Positions 8,967 through 15,676 of a stretch of 44,010 nt of DNA are shown in pieces. The stretch is from positions 1-44,010 of the forward strand of contig NZ_BMEV01000021.1 of assembly GCF_014637175.1 (NCBI RefSeq), given 5' to 3'. A program made the position numbers and the translations under genes. The number at the start of each line of letters is the position of its first letter. Position 1 is the first letter of the stretch. The notes beneath the pieces were generated by a model, which was not told the origin of the DNA, did no database searches, and saw nothing but the letters and a program-made list of their open reading frames with translations. The DNA is from Compostibacillus humi (GTDB taxonomy: Bacteria; Bacillota; Bacilli; Bacillales; Amphibacillaceae).

Positions 8967-9320
8967 ATGGCAAAACATCGCATTTATACAATGAGCTTTG
9001 CAAGCGTTTATCCCCATTATATTACGAAGGCGGAGAAAAAAGGACGTTCCAAGGAAGAAGTAGATGAGATTATCCGCTGGCTGACTGGTTACACCCAGGA
9101 AGAGTTAGAATCACATATCGAGAAAAAGACGAATTTTGAAGATTTCTTTGCTGAAGCTCCAAATATGAATCCAAACCGGAGAATGATTACAGGTGTTATT
9201 TGCGGAGTCCGGGTCGAAGAAATTGAAGAACCTTTAATGCAGGAAATCCGCTATATGGACAAGCTCATCGATGAACTGGCAAAAGGAAAAGCGATGGAGA
9301 AGATCTTGCGAGAACAATAA
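8967..9320 (+). CDS. DUF2200 family protein
   Basis: A cytoplasmic protein of 117 residues. The sequence [20 protein letters not shown], then [18 protein letters not shown] and [15 protein letters not shown], matches the DUF2200 family over its full length; family function is not known. I placed the start at ATG 8967, eight bases after AAAGGAAG. An in-frame ATG at 8949 would add MKGRVT but has its purine run too close. The gene is monocistronic, with its own terminator at 9334. No membrane segment or signal peptide is seen. Confidence 0.85.
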   Translation: MAKHRIYTMSFASVYPHYITKAEKKGRSKEEVDEIIRWLTGYTQEELESHIEKKTNFEDFFAEAPNMNPNRRMITGVICGVRVEEIEEPLMQEIRYMDKLIDELAKGKAMEKILREQ

Positions 9321-9333
9321 GAACATAAAAAAT

Positions 9334-9367
9334 ACCGCTTCCATTGTCATGGGAACGGTGTTTTATT
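9334..9367 (+). terminator. Intrinsic terminator of the DUF2200 gene
   Basis: ACCGCTTCCAT pairs imperfectly with ATGGGAACGGT, with a short loop, followed by GTTTTATTAT. Confidence 0.7.
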
Positions 9368-9468
9368 ATAAAATATGTAAAGTTTATAGAAACATAACTC
9401 CATCTTAGGAAGGCAGCCGGCTGGTTTCGGCAAAAAGCTGGCAAGAGATGCCTTACTTGAAGAAAGGA

Positions 9469-9493
9469 AGCCATTTGTACATCACAAATGGCT
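9469..9493 (-). terminator. Terminator-like hairpin of the DUF1259 gene
   Basis: A perfect 10-bp inverted repeat AGCCATTTGT/ACAAATGGCT with a 5-base loop lies just after the minus-strand stop. On the minus strand it is followed by a T-rich but interrupted run (TTCCTTTCTTC). Confidence 0.6.
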
Positions 9494-9498
9494 CATAT

Positions 9499-9927
9499 TT
9501 AGAAAAGCCCTGCTTCTCTAGCCGCTCCAATACTTGCCCTTGCAAATTCAGCAGGACTCATTTCGACGTCTTCCCAATGCAAATACATTAAGCGCGGCTC
9601 TTCAAACAGCCAGTGGTTATGAAATGCGGTAACGATAAGCCCTCTTCTTTGCAAGGCTCGAATCATCGGATTAACTTCTTTTTGAAGAACGACGGTTTCC
9701 CCTAAGTTTAGTCCATTGTTTTCAAAGGATAGCATAAATGGCAGCGCCAACGGAGACCGGGTGCGTCGGTTTAAAATGGTTGCGCGAATATTCCGGAGCC
9801 GCATGACAACACAAACTGGGGTTGCTTGAACAACGTCCCCGCCAATAATATTTGCAAGCCTCCGGCAAGACGCTGTATTCCCGCCACCATTGCGGCAGCC
9901 GCCTGCATTCACTCTTCTTCTACCCAT
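9499..9927 (-). CDS. DUF1259 (LppY/LpqO-like) domain protein
   Basis: A single-domain protein of 142 residues. The N-terminus MGRRRVNAGGCRNGGGNTAS is followed by CRRLANIIGGDVVQATPVCV, LPFMLSFENNGLNLGETVVL and a conserved VTAFHNHWLFEEPRLMYLHW. DUF1259 repeats in actinobacterial LppY/LpqO share the FHNHWL-(x)-MYLHW signature. Function is unknown, and no signal peptide is present, so it is predicted cytoplasmic. I chose ATG 9927, eight bases after AGGTGG on the minus strand, over GTG 9939. The gene stands alone between a hairpin and a 310-bp gap. The Cys/Gly-rich N-terminus could bind metal, which is speculation. Confidence 0.75.
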   Translation of the reverse strand: MGRRRVNAGGCRNGGGNTASCRRLANIIGGDVVQATPVCVVMRLRNIRATILNRRTRSPLALPFMLSFENNGLNLGETVVLQKEVNPMIRALQRRGLIVTAFHNHWLFEEPRLMYLHWEDVEMSPAEFARASIGAAREAGLF

Positions 9928-10238
9928 CAATTCCACCACCTTTTTCCAATTCTCACTGCATCATCTGCGAAGGTGGCTCGACAGGAATAGACAGGTTATG
10001 CAGGACAAGAGTAGTTTTTGCAGCCAACATGATTCTACAATGAAAGTTGGAAGGTGCTACAGAACTTTTTCCTTGCGGCAGTAGTTTTTTATTTGTGATA
10101 GAAGGGAATCGTTTGCCAACAGGATAATGTAAAAAACACAATCAACATACACTGCAACGGATTCCTGCTGAAAATAATAGTAGTCTGATAGGGGAGCGGA
10201 TAGTTAAAGCGTAAATAAGAGTATTATAAAATCATATA
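9928..10238. other. Gene-free interval
   Basis: Overlapping 60-codon frames here lack ribosome binding sites and family signals. I see no promoter with both boxes, no tandem repeat and no RNA fold that stands out. It should hold the promoter of the minus-strand DUF1259 gene. Confidence 0.5.
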
Positions 10239-10263
10239 AAAAAAGCCAGCAAATGCTGACTTT
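10239..10263 (-). terminator. Terminator of the PCYCGC/cyclophilin operon
   Basis: On the minus strand AGTCAGCA-TT-TGCTGGCT (one G-U pair) is followed by TTTTTTTAT, five bases after the PCYCGC gene stop. Confidence 0.75.
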
Positions 10264-10268
10264 TTACA

Positions 10269-10754
10269 TTAAACCTCCGGTGTTGGCGTTGGTTCCGGAT
10301 AGTCCTCTTCGTATTTTTCATCGATGTAGCTGCGGATATTTTTTATCGATTTTCCATCGTTATACATAATGATTGATTCTGCGGCAATGTCCAAACATGC
10401 CTGACATCTTGTCGCATGGTCGTCCCATACGATGCTCCCGTCTTCTTTGTTGTCATGGATAAAGCAGTCATAATTATCCTTATGTTCCGAGGAGAGACTG
10501 CAGCCGCAGTAGCAAGGAATTTTTTCAAGCAAATCTTGGTGCATCGCCACCGCCGTATACAGATTGTGCATGTTTTCATCGTGTTTGTCCAAAAAGCTTG
10601 GCAGCACATCCATTGAAGCCGTTTCTTCCCGGATATCCCCATTTGGCAGCTGATGGACGTGGTCATTTCCTTCCGTTTCCTTTGTGTTATTTGCAGAACA
10701 AGCTCCTAAAATTAAAACACCTAAAATGGCAAAATAAATGATTATTTGGCGCAT
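10269..10754 (-). CDS. PCYCGC-motif lipoprotein
   Basis: An extracytoplasmic, membrane-anchored lipoprotein of 161 residues. The N-terminus MRQIIIYFAILGVLILGACS is a type II signal peptide with lipobox LGAC (Cys19). The mature part has the family signature KIPCYCGCSLSSEHKDNYDC at about residues 78-97, then CQACLDIA near 117. These cysteines and histidines suggest metal or haem binding, but the family's function is not established. The C-terminus is a proline/threonine tail. The ATG follows GAGAGGAAA. It is the second gene after the cyclophilin lipoprotein, 21 bp away on the same strand, so the pair may share a role in extracytoplasmic protein folding or maturation, which is an inference. Confidence 0.85.
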   Translation of the reverse strand: MRQIIIYFAILGVLILGACSANNTKETEGNDHVHQLPNGDIREETASMDVLPSFLDKHDENMHNLYTAVAMHQDLLEKIPCYCGCSLSSEHKDNYDCFIHDNKEDGSIVWDDHATRCQACLDIAAESIIMYNDGKSIKNIRSYIDEKYEEDYPEPTPTPEV

Positions 10755-10775
10755 GGATAATTTCCTCTCTCTTTT

Positions 10776-11486
10776 TTATGATTGTATTTCTGGGTCTGGA
10801 TAATCATATCCTTTTGTATCTACTGTTACGGTTTTCATTCGCTGGTCTTCCACCGGCTTGTCCGATGCATCCGTATCAACGGACACAATTTCGTCAACTA
10901 CTTCCATGCCTTCAATGACTTTTCCAAAGGCAGCATATTCTCCGTCAAGATGCGGAGAGTCTTCTACCATAATGAAAAACTGAGATCCGGCAGAGTTAGG
11001 ATCCATCGTACGGGCCATAGAGATAACTCCCCGTTCATGATTTAACGGATTTTCAAAACCATTGCTCGTAAACTCGCCATAAATAGAATATCCTGGACCG
11101 CCAATTCCGTTCCCGTTTGGGTCTCCCCCTTGAATCATAAATCCAGGAATGACCCGGTGGAAAATCAGTCCGTCATAAAAGCCATTTTCGACGAGGGAAA
11201 CAAAATTTGCCACTGTGTTCGGGGCAATTTCCGGAAATAGCTCAAGGATGATTTGCTTGTCATTTTCCATTGTAATGGTAACAATCGGATTTTCTTCTGG
11301 AAGGGGATAAGCTTTAGGTTTCTTTGAGCTTTGCTCTTCCTCGGAAGGTTCTTCATGTTCTTCAGCAGTACTGTCGGTTTTCGATTTTTCTGCTTGGTCT
11401 CCATCTGCATTTTCTGCAGTAGGGCTGCAGCCGGTGACTGCGAGAAATGCAATGATGACCGTAAATAGAAGCAATCTATATTTCAT
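10776..11486 (-). CDS. Cyclophilin-type peptidyl-prolyl isomerase lipoprotein
   Basis: This enzyme catalyses cis-trans isomerisation of X-Pro bonds, here predicted outside the membrane. The signal peptide ends in lipobox VTGC. An acidic, low-complexity linker (about residues 22-60) is followed by a complete cyclophilin domain with FHRVIPGFMIQGGDPNGNG (catalytic Arg), ARTMDPNSAGSQFFIM and HLDGEYAAFGKVIEGMEVVD. Length is 236 residues from ATG 11486, chosen because AGGAGG lies six bases upstream; an ATG two codons earlier abuts the RBS. A -10 TATAAT with a fair -35 lies about 50 bp upstream. It is the first gene of a two-gene operon with the PCYCGC lipoprotein. It differs from PrsA, the parvulin-type foldase of Bacillus. 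Confidence 0.92.
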   Translation of the reverse strand: MKYRLLLFTVIIAFLAVTGCSPTAENADGDQAEKSKTDSTAEEHEEPSEEEQSSKKPKAYPLPEENPIVTITMENDKQIILELFPEIAPNTVANFVSLVENGFYDGLIFHRVIPGFMIQGGDPNGNGIGGPGYSIYGEFTSNGFENPLNHERGVISMARTMDPNSAGSQFFIMVEDSPHLDGEYAAFGKVIEGMEVVDEIVSVDTDASDKPVEDQRMKTVTVDTKGYDYPDPEIQS

Positions 11487-11539
11487 GTGCATCCTCCTGT
11501 GAAATCACGTTAAGTAGGAATCACGCATACTCCCCGCTA

Positions 11540-11568
11540 ATTATAATACATTCTATTAAGATTTTCAT
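11540..11568 (-). promoter_or_regulatory. Sigma-A-like promoter of the cyclophilin operon
   Basis: On the minus strand ATGAAA, a 17-bp spacer and a consensus -10 TATAAT precede the cyclophilin gene. Confidence 0.5.
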
Positions 11569-11580
11569 ATATGAGGACAA

Positions 11581-11605
11581 AAAAAGCGGAGATTCGCAAT
11601 CTCCA
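11581..11605 (-). terminator. Terminator of the secreted hypothetical gene
   Basis: On the minus strand GGAGATT-GCG-AATCTCC is followed by GCTTTTTTTG, immediately after the stop codon. Confidence 0.8.
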
Positions 11606-12082
11606 CTATTTTTTCTTATATTCTTGCAAAGGGATTCGTTTTGATATTTCGGTGCCGTCTAAAATAAGCAAGTCAGCATCGAGGGCGTGTTTTGTCACAT
11701 TAGAGAAATCGGCATCTTCTTTTATTTTATATGATATGTAAAAAGGATTTTCTTTGCCGGGTTCGAAATATTCTTTCCAGCCTTTTTCCAGCGGCTGCAT
11801 TTTTGGATGTTTAGATGTTGCGTCTGTTACCATTAAATTTGCCAATGCTTCTTTAGGCTGTACCACTATTTCAATGCCATAATTTTCATGCCCGGGATAA
11901 TCAAATTCGCTTTTTATCGGTTCATCCCCGTTGTTTATGATTTGAAATTCATACCGCAACAGTCCGTTTTCTTTATCAATCATCGTTGTAATCTCTGTAA
12001 TCTGCAGCTGATCCGCATTCTTAAATGCAGCTAAAATAAAAAATACCATACATAAAAAGAGAACATTTATCCACTTTTTCAT
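11606..12082 (-). CDS. Secreted hypothetical protein
   Basis: A protein of 158 residues that I do not recognise. The N-terminus MKKWINVLFLCMVFFILAAF is a typical signal sequence with no lipobox cysteine. The rest is hydrophilic and looks beta-rich (LLRYEFQIINNGDEPIKSEF, ENPFYISYKIKE), compatible with an extracellular immunoglobulin-like fold. The ATG follows TAGGAG at about nine bases. It is monocistronic, with its own terminator, divergent from the membrane protein gene at 12206. The 120-bp interval between the two genes is A+T-rich and should contain both promoters. Confidence 0.7.
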   Translation of the reverse strand: MKKWINVLFLCMVFFILAAFKNADQLQITEITTMIDKENGLLRYEFQIINNGDEPIKSEFDYPGHENYGIEIVVQPKEALANLMVTDATSKHPKMQPLEKGWKEYFEPGKENPFYISYKIKEDADFSNVTKHALDADLLILDGTEISKRIPLQEYKKK

Positions 12083-12205
12083 CTGCCCACGCTCCTACAT
12101 TTGATATATAATTAGTATCAGAACAAAAATGGAAATTTATACAATAAATTGAAGATGCCAATGGTGCACCGGAGTCTGTCGGAATTTGTGAAGAGGAGGG
12201 ATTTT

Positions 12206-12952
12206 TTGGATTTACTTTTTGTTGTGCTGGTTTTCGTTTTGTGGCTAATCGTTGAACGGATAGTTGTAAAAAGACTGAATATCAAAAAACAGAAGCGAAA
12301 AGATGAACAGCCTTTTGTGAGATGGTTCGGAGTTTTTATGCTGATTTTTTTTAATATCCTTCTATTAACATGGTCCGGTACAGATAATTTAGCTGGAATC
12401 GCTGTTCTTGTTCTATTCCTTGCCGTCCTATTCGGAGTCATTGCCTGGATGGAATGGAGAAAAAATAAAGAATCAAAACAATATGTCCGCACCATTATCA
12501 CCGGCAGTTTTCTCGTTATTTTGGTCGGGGGACTCTTGTTTTTCAGTATGCCGAAGACCATTTCCTACACAGTGCCTGTCTGCCTATATTCTGAGGATGG
12601 GGCAATAAACGAATTATCTGAAATGGAAATCACCGGGGAACTAAGGGGAAATCTATTATATGGCAAGAAATACGACGGGGAAATACAGCTATTTGATAAG
12701 CGATTCTTCGTAGTGAAATACGGGGAGAAAAGCAAGGAAATCCCGATTATCGACCGACTTCTTGGGCGCAGCAGTTATTATTTGATGGTTGAAATCGACA
12801 GCAATGAAAAAGGGGATATATGGTTTTCGCGGGATTTTGAAACATTTGCCGGGGTAATGAAAGCTGATGGCACCGAAATTCGCTTTGCTGCGCCCGCCCA
12901 ATCTTTGAAAGAGGCAAAAGTAATATTTCAAAATATAACAGCAGAAAAATAG
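12206..12952 (+). CDS. Membrane protein of unknown function
   Basis: A 248-residue protein with three or four transmembrane segments: near residues 3-18 (LLFVVLVFVLWLIV), 45-60 (FGVFMLIFFNILLL), 68-84 (GIAVLVLFLAVLFGVIAW) and 104-120. A predicted extracytoplasmic domain of about 125 residues follows. The first part (IVERIVVKRLNIKKQ) vaguely resembles small Bacillus membrane proteins of the DUF4181 type, but I do not claim membership. I chose TTG 12206, six bases after GAGGAGG. The frame is open back to 12149, but the upstream starts have no RBS. The gene is monocistronic. Confidence 0.65.
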   Translation: MDLLFVVLVFVLWLIVERIVVKRLNIKKQKRKDEQPFVRWFGVFMLIFFNILLLTWSGTDNLAGIAVLVLFLAVLFGVIAWMEWRKNKESKQYVRTIITGSFLVILVGGLLFFSMPKTISYTVPVCLYSEDGAINELSEMEITGELRGNLLYGKKYDGEIQLFDKRFFVVKYGEKSKEIPIIDRLLGRSSYYLMVEIDSNEKGDIWFSRDFETFAGVMKADGTEIRFAAPAQSLKEAKVIFQNITAEK

Positions 12953-13025
12953 AGCATATTTCTATACATTTAACAGAAATTTTTGTATTATTACTTTAAT
13001 TCTTGTAAACATGGAGGTTGGGACA

Positions 13026-13568
13026 ATGGTAAAGATTGTAGCACTGGTTGGATCATTGAGAAAGGAATCGTATAATGGCTATTTGGCGAAGGCGATGCAA
13101 TACCGGTACCAGGACCGGATTGATTTCGAAATTGCCGACATTGCCAGCTTACCGTTTTATAATCAGGATGAAGAATTGAATCCTCCGCAAGTTGTGAAGG
13201 ACTTTAAGAAAAAAGTGGCAGAAGCGGACGGGGTTATCATTATTACTCCGGAATATAACTGGTCTGTTCCAGGTGTGTTAAAAAATGCTTTAGATTGGTT
13301 GTCCCGGGTTGATAAAGTATTGATTAACAAACCGGTGATGACAGCAGGAGCTTCGCCGACAGCATTAGGAACGGTGCGCTGTCAGCTTCATTTACGGCAA
13401 ATTTTATCCTCCCCTGGCATTTCCGCCCGGGTCTTGCCGCCGGCAGGAAATGAAGTGTTGGTGAACTTTGCGCAAAATAAATTCGACAAATCCGGAAAAC
13501 TGACGGATGAAGGCACGCTTGAATTTTTAGATGGCATAATGGATAAGTTTTTAGACTGGATCGGGTAG
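13026..13568 (+). CDS. NADPH-dependent FMN reductase (flavodoxin fold)
   Basis: A flavin-dependent quinone, azo or chromate reductase-type enzyme of 180 residues, cytoplasmic. The N-terminal FMN phosphate loop is VALVGSLRKESYN (residues 5-17), followed by IITPEYNWSVPGVLKNALDW, the hallmark of the NADPH-dependent FMN reductase/YieF family, and a C-terminal helix ending KFLDWIG. I chose ATG 13026, eight bases after GGAGG, because the ATG at 13011 overlaps that RBS. The gene is monocistronic. Its 3' flank carries a copy of an interspersed repeat instead of a clear U-tract terminator. The physiological substrate cannot be read from sequence. Confidence 0.88.
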   Translation: MVKIVALVGSLRKESYNGYLAKAMQYRYQDRIDFEIADIASLPFYNQDEELNPPQVVKDFKKKVAEADGVIIITPEYNWSVPGVLKNALDWLSRVDKVLINKPVMTAGASPTALGTVRCQLHLRQILSSPGISARVLPPAGNEVLVNFAQNKFDKSGKLTDEGTLEFLDGIMDKFLDWIG

Positions 13569-13577
13569 GCTCCCTAG

Positions 13578-13636
13578 ATGCCGCCCGTACCAGGGACTTG
13601 TCGAAAGCGCCTTTTGGGTGCCAGGTACTTGTCAAA
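13578..13636. repeat. Interspersed GTACC/GGTAC repeat, copy 1
   Basis: The core CCCGTACCAGGGACTTGTCG is followed after about 12 bases by GGGTGCCAGGTACTTGTC. It shares GTACCAGG and GGTGCC-type half sites with copies at 13939 and 14834, giving a self-complementary outline. Confidence 0.7.
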
Positions 13637-13788
13637 TATTGAAAGGGATAAGTGGTGTCATATAAAAATCACTTATCCCTTTGATTAATCCAGCAAAATA
13701 TGAAGCATAATAAATTTCATCATGGTGCATTCTTGAAAATAAGGATATTTTTTGAAATATATTTCCTTTGGATAGTGAGGCGAACATT

Positions 13789-13935
13789 TTGAGAAAAGCT
13801 GAAAAGAAAAAGCCTATACTCTGTTTTAGTATAGGCATTTTGCTTATTGCCGGCATCCTAGATTTAAAATATAAAGGACTATTTTATGGCGTATTGCCTG
13901 AGAACATCCAATCCCAAATTGACGAGATTTTCTAG
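13789..13935 (+). CDS. Small single-pass membrane protein
   Basis: A 48-residue ORF starting MRKAEKKKPILCFSIGILLI and ending NIQSQIDEIF. A basic N-terminus is followed by one transmembrane helix (about residues 9-25) and a short polar tail. The TTG start follows GTGAGG by eight bases. It lies between two copies of the interspersed repeat, with no neighbour in operon distance. No family recognised. Hydrophobic ORFs arise easily in A+T-rich DNA, so it could be spurious. Confidence 0.4.
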   Translation: MRKAEKKKPILCFSIGILLIAGILDLKYKGLFYGVLPENIQSQIDEIF

Positions 13936-13938
13936 GTG

Positions 13939-14011
13939 TCACCCGTACCAGGCACCACCCGAATGTCGAAAATGCCATAGGTGCTTGGTACTTCCCGAAT
14001 TTTGTCGAACG
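13939..14011. repeat. Interspersed GTACC/GGTAC repeat, copy 2
   Basis: CACCCGTACCAGGCACCACC and ATAGGTGCTTGGTACTTCCC are inverted relative to each other around AATGTCGAAAATGCC; both halves share words with copies 1 and 3. It ends just upstream of the toxin-antitoxin promoter. Confidence 0.75.
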
Positions 14012-14027
14012 GAGTGAGGGTTACTGT

Positions 14028-14047
14028 CCACTTATAAGTGGTATAAT
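14028..14047 (+). promoter_or_regulatory. HepT/MntA promoter with palindromic operator
   Basis: The perfect 14-bp palindrome CCACTTATAAGTGG (14028-14041) abuts a consensus -10 TATAAT (14042-14047). The position between -35 and -10 fits an autorepressor site. The start codon of mntA is 30 bp downstream, after CTGGAGGAG. Confidence 0.6.
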
Positions 14048-14076
14048 GTTACAAAATTTAATCTGGAGGAGTTATT

Positions 14077-14412
14077 TTGACAAAAGAAAGGGAGAAAATT
14101 TTATCATTACTAAAATCCATAGTTGAGGAATCCTTGGAAGATTTACCTGTAAATATTTATTTGTTTGGATCATGGGCCCGCAAAGAAGAAAAAAGAACCT
14201 CAGATATTGATATTGCTTTAGAAGCAAAAGTAGAAATTCCTATTAATATATGGGTGGAATTGCGTGAAAAGATAGAAGAATCGAGTCTACCTTACCATGT
14301 TGATTTAGTAGATTTATCAAAAGCGAATCCAAAGATTATTCAAAAGGTGAAGGAGGAGGGAATTAAATGGAGAGATTACAAGAAAGAATACAAAGCGCAA
14401 CCAAAGCATTAA
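14077..14412 (+). CDS. mntA: MntA-type nucleotidyltransferase antitoxin
   Basis: A minimal nucleotidyltransferase of 111 residues with the GSX10DXD active site: G30-S31 in LFGSWARKEEKRTSDIDIAL, with the aspartates at about 42 and 44. In characterised type VII systems MntA AMPylates a tyrosine of the HEPN toxin HepT and so neutralises it. The ORF overlaps the downstream hepT start by 46 bases, so the antitoxin is translated first, as expected. It starts at a TTG after CTGGAGGAG. A palindrome at the -10 box suggests autoregulation. Family and pairing are clear; activity is inferred. Confidence 0.88.
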   Translation: MTKEREKILSLLKSIVEESLEDLPVNIYLFGSWARKEEKRTSDIDIALEAKVEIPINIWVELREKIEESSLPYHVDLVDLSKANPKIIQKVKEEGIKWRDYKKEYKAQPKH

Positions 14413-14762
14413 AAACATTAGAAGAACTAGTTAAGATTAAAAAGCCGACAACGATTGAAAGGGATGCAGCAATTCAGCGATTTGAATATAGTTTTGAAGT
14501 TTGCTGGAAAGCTGGTAAGCAATTTCTTTTCGATGTCGAAGGAATAGACCTCGGTTCACCAAAAGGAGTTATTCGTTCATTAAGAACAGTTGGGATATTG
14601 TCTGAAGAAGAGACAATATTGGGATTACATATGGTTGATCATCGTAACTTGACCGTACATACTTATCACGAAGAATTAGCTGAAGAAATTTTCTCTTATT
14701 TGCCAAAATATTATGATTTGCTAACGAACTTCATAGCACGTATTCAAAGCCGTGTTCAATAA
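14367..14762 (+). CDS. hepT: HepT-type HEPN toxin
   Basis: A HEPN-domain protein of 131 residues (nucleotidyltransferase substrate-binding/HI0074 family). The RX4HXY RNase motif is present as RNLTVHTY at about residues 92-99. The Tyr at the end of the motif is the residue that MntA-type partners AMPylate. Other family features are RFEYSFEVCWKAGKQFL and SPKGVIRSLRTVGIL. The ATG follows AAGGAGGAGGGAATTAA inside the mntA gene. Predicted activity is RNA cleavage when unmodified. The catalytic residues are intact, so the pair looks functional. Confidence 0.9.
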   Translation: MERLQERIQSATKALKTLEELVKIKKPTTIERDAAIQRFEYSFEVCWKAGKQFLFDVEGIDLGSPKGVIRSLRTVGILSEEETILGLHMVDHRNLTVHTYHEELAEEIFSYLPKYYDLLTNFIARIQSRVQ

Positions 14763-14828
14763 AACGTATCATTTAAAAAATGCGCAGCCAGATTGCTGCA
14801 CGCAATGCATTACCGAGCTCCCGAGGTC

Positions 14829-14884
14829 CCGCCGGTGGCACCCGTACCAGGCACCAAGAAGTGCCACGGGTGCCTTTAGCCGGC
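14829..14884. repeat. Interspersed repeat copy 3 inside a long hairpin
   Basis: CCGCCGG...CCGGCGG (outer) and GGCACCCGT...ACGGGTGCC (inner) form a large nested stem around CACCCGTACCAGGCACC, which is shared with copy 2. It lies between convergent hepT and trhA and may act as a bidirectional transcription end, although no long U-tract follows. Confidence 0.75.
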
Positions 14885-14889
14885 GGCAC

Positions 14890-15546
14890 CTACAATACAT
14901 ATCCATAAATGCAAATGAAGTGGAATAGGCTGCCGGCTAAAATGAATATATGGAAAATCTCATGGAAGCCCCAGTTTTTCAGCTGCAATGATTGGGGCTT
15001 AAATCCGTAAATGAGCCCTCCGATTGTATATGCGGCCCCTCCTAATATGAGAAACGTCATCCCGCCTGTACCGAGAACGGGCGCCAAGTCCCCTGTAAAG
15101 AATATCGCAATCCATCCCATCCCAAGATAAATCGCTGTCGAAAGCCATCTAGGCGCATGAAACCACGTCAGTTTAAAAATGACCCCGGCTATAGCCAGGC
15201 CATTGATGACAAAAAACAATACCCAGCCTAACGTTCCCCCTAAACTAATCAGACAGAACGGAGTATACGTCCCGGCGATTAGAACAAAAATCATCGAATG
15301 GTCAATCCGCCTTAAAAATGAGATTACCTTATCTTTTGCCATCACCATATGATACGTTGCCGATGCCGAATATAGCAAAATCATGCTCACTCCGAAAATG
15401 ACTACTGCCGTGACTGCCATTCCAGAATGGCCTGATGAGAGTGCTTTACTAACAAGAGCAATTAGCCCGATTACCGCGAAAAACGCCCCGAACCAATGGG
15501 TTAAGCTGTTAATCGGTTCTCTAATAAAAGTTCGCAAATAAATCAT
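14890..15546 (-). CDS. trhA: Hemolysin III/TrhA (PAQR family) membrane protein
   Basis: A seven-transmembrane protein of 218 residues, the length of B. subtilis YplQ. The N-terminus REPINSLTHWFGAFFAVIGL is diagnostic. Putative zinc-site residues are Ser and His in SASATYH (TM2/3), Asp in RRIDHSMIF, and two His in GFHEIFHIFI of the last helix. Older annotation calls the family hemolysins; bacterial members are linked to membrane energetics or fluidity. The gene is transcribed from a minus-strand promoter and is divergent from a DUF1836 regulator whose -35 box is only two bases away, so the two are probably co-regulated. Confidence 0.9.
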   Translation of the reverse strand: MIYLRTFIREPINSLTHWFGAFFAVIGLIALVSKALSSGHSGMAVTAVVIFGVSMILLYSASATYHMVMAKDKVISFLRRIDHSMIFVLIAGTYTPFCLISLGGTLGWVLFFVINGLAIAGVIFKLTWFHAPRWLSTAIYLGMGWIAIFFTGDLAPVLGTGGMTFLILGGAAYTIGGLIYGFKPQSLQLKNWGFHEIFHIFILAGSLFHFICIYGYVL

Positions 15547-15562
15547 CCTTTACCGTTTAATG

Positions 15563-15577
15563 TAGTTTTAAAAACTA
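15563..15577 (-). promoter_or_regulatory. Palindrome in the trhA leader
   Basis: TAGTTTT-A-AAAACTA is a perfect 7-1-7 inverted repeat at the predicted transcription start of trhA, a natural operator position, possibly for the divergently encoded DUF1836 protein. Confidence 0.4.
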
Positions 15578-15584
15578 TATGTTA

Positions 15585-15613
15585 ATGATATATGTATTAT
15601 GTTATGTAGTCAA
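15585..15613 (-). promoter_or_regulatory. trhA promoter
   Basis: On the minus strand TTGACT, a 17-bp spacer and TATCAT. This is a near-consensus sigma-A promoter. Confidence 0.75.
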
Positions 15614-15615
15614 TG

Positions 15616-15644
15616 TTTACTTTTCATTAAACCTTCCTTATAAT
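15616..15644 (+). promoter_or_regulatory. Promoter of the DUF1836 gene
   Basis: TTTACT, a 17-bp spacer and TATAAT. Its -35 is two bases from the -35 of the divergent trhA promoter. Confidence 0.75.
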
Positions 15645-15676
15645 TAAATCATCATGACAAATAGGAGCTAAAAAGC

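Noticed and set aside
9852-10141. Several overlapping 60-65-codon frames
   Set aside because: They overlap the DUF1259 gene or the empty interval, without ribosome binding sites or recognisable content.
12118-12561. 147-codon minus-strand frame
   Set aside because: It is opposite the membrane protein gene, low complexity (Thr/Lys/Arg-rich), with no RBS; a shadow.
13632-13856. 74-codon minus-strand frame
   Set aside because: It overlaps the small plus-strand ORF, which has the better start signal, and has no RBS of its own.
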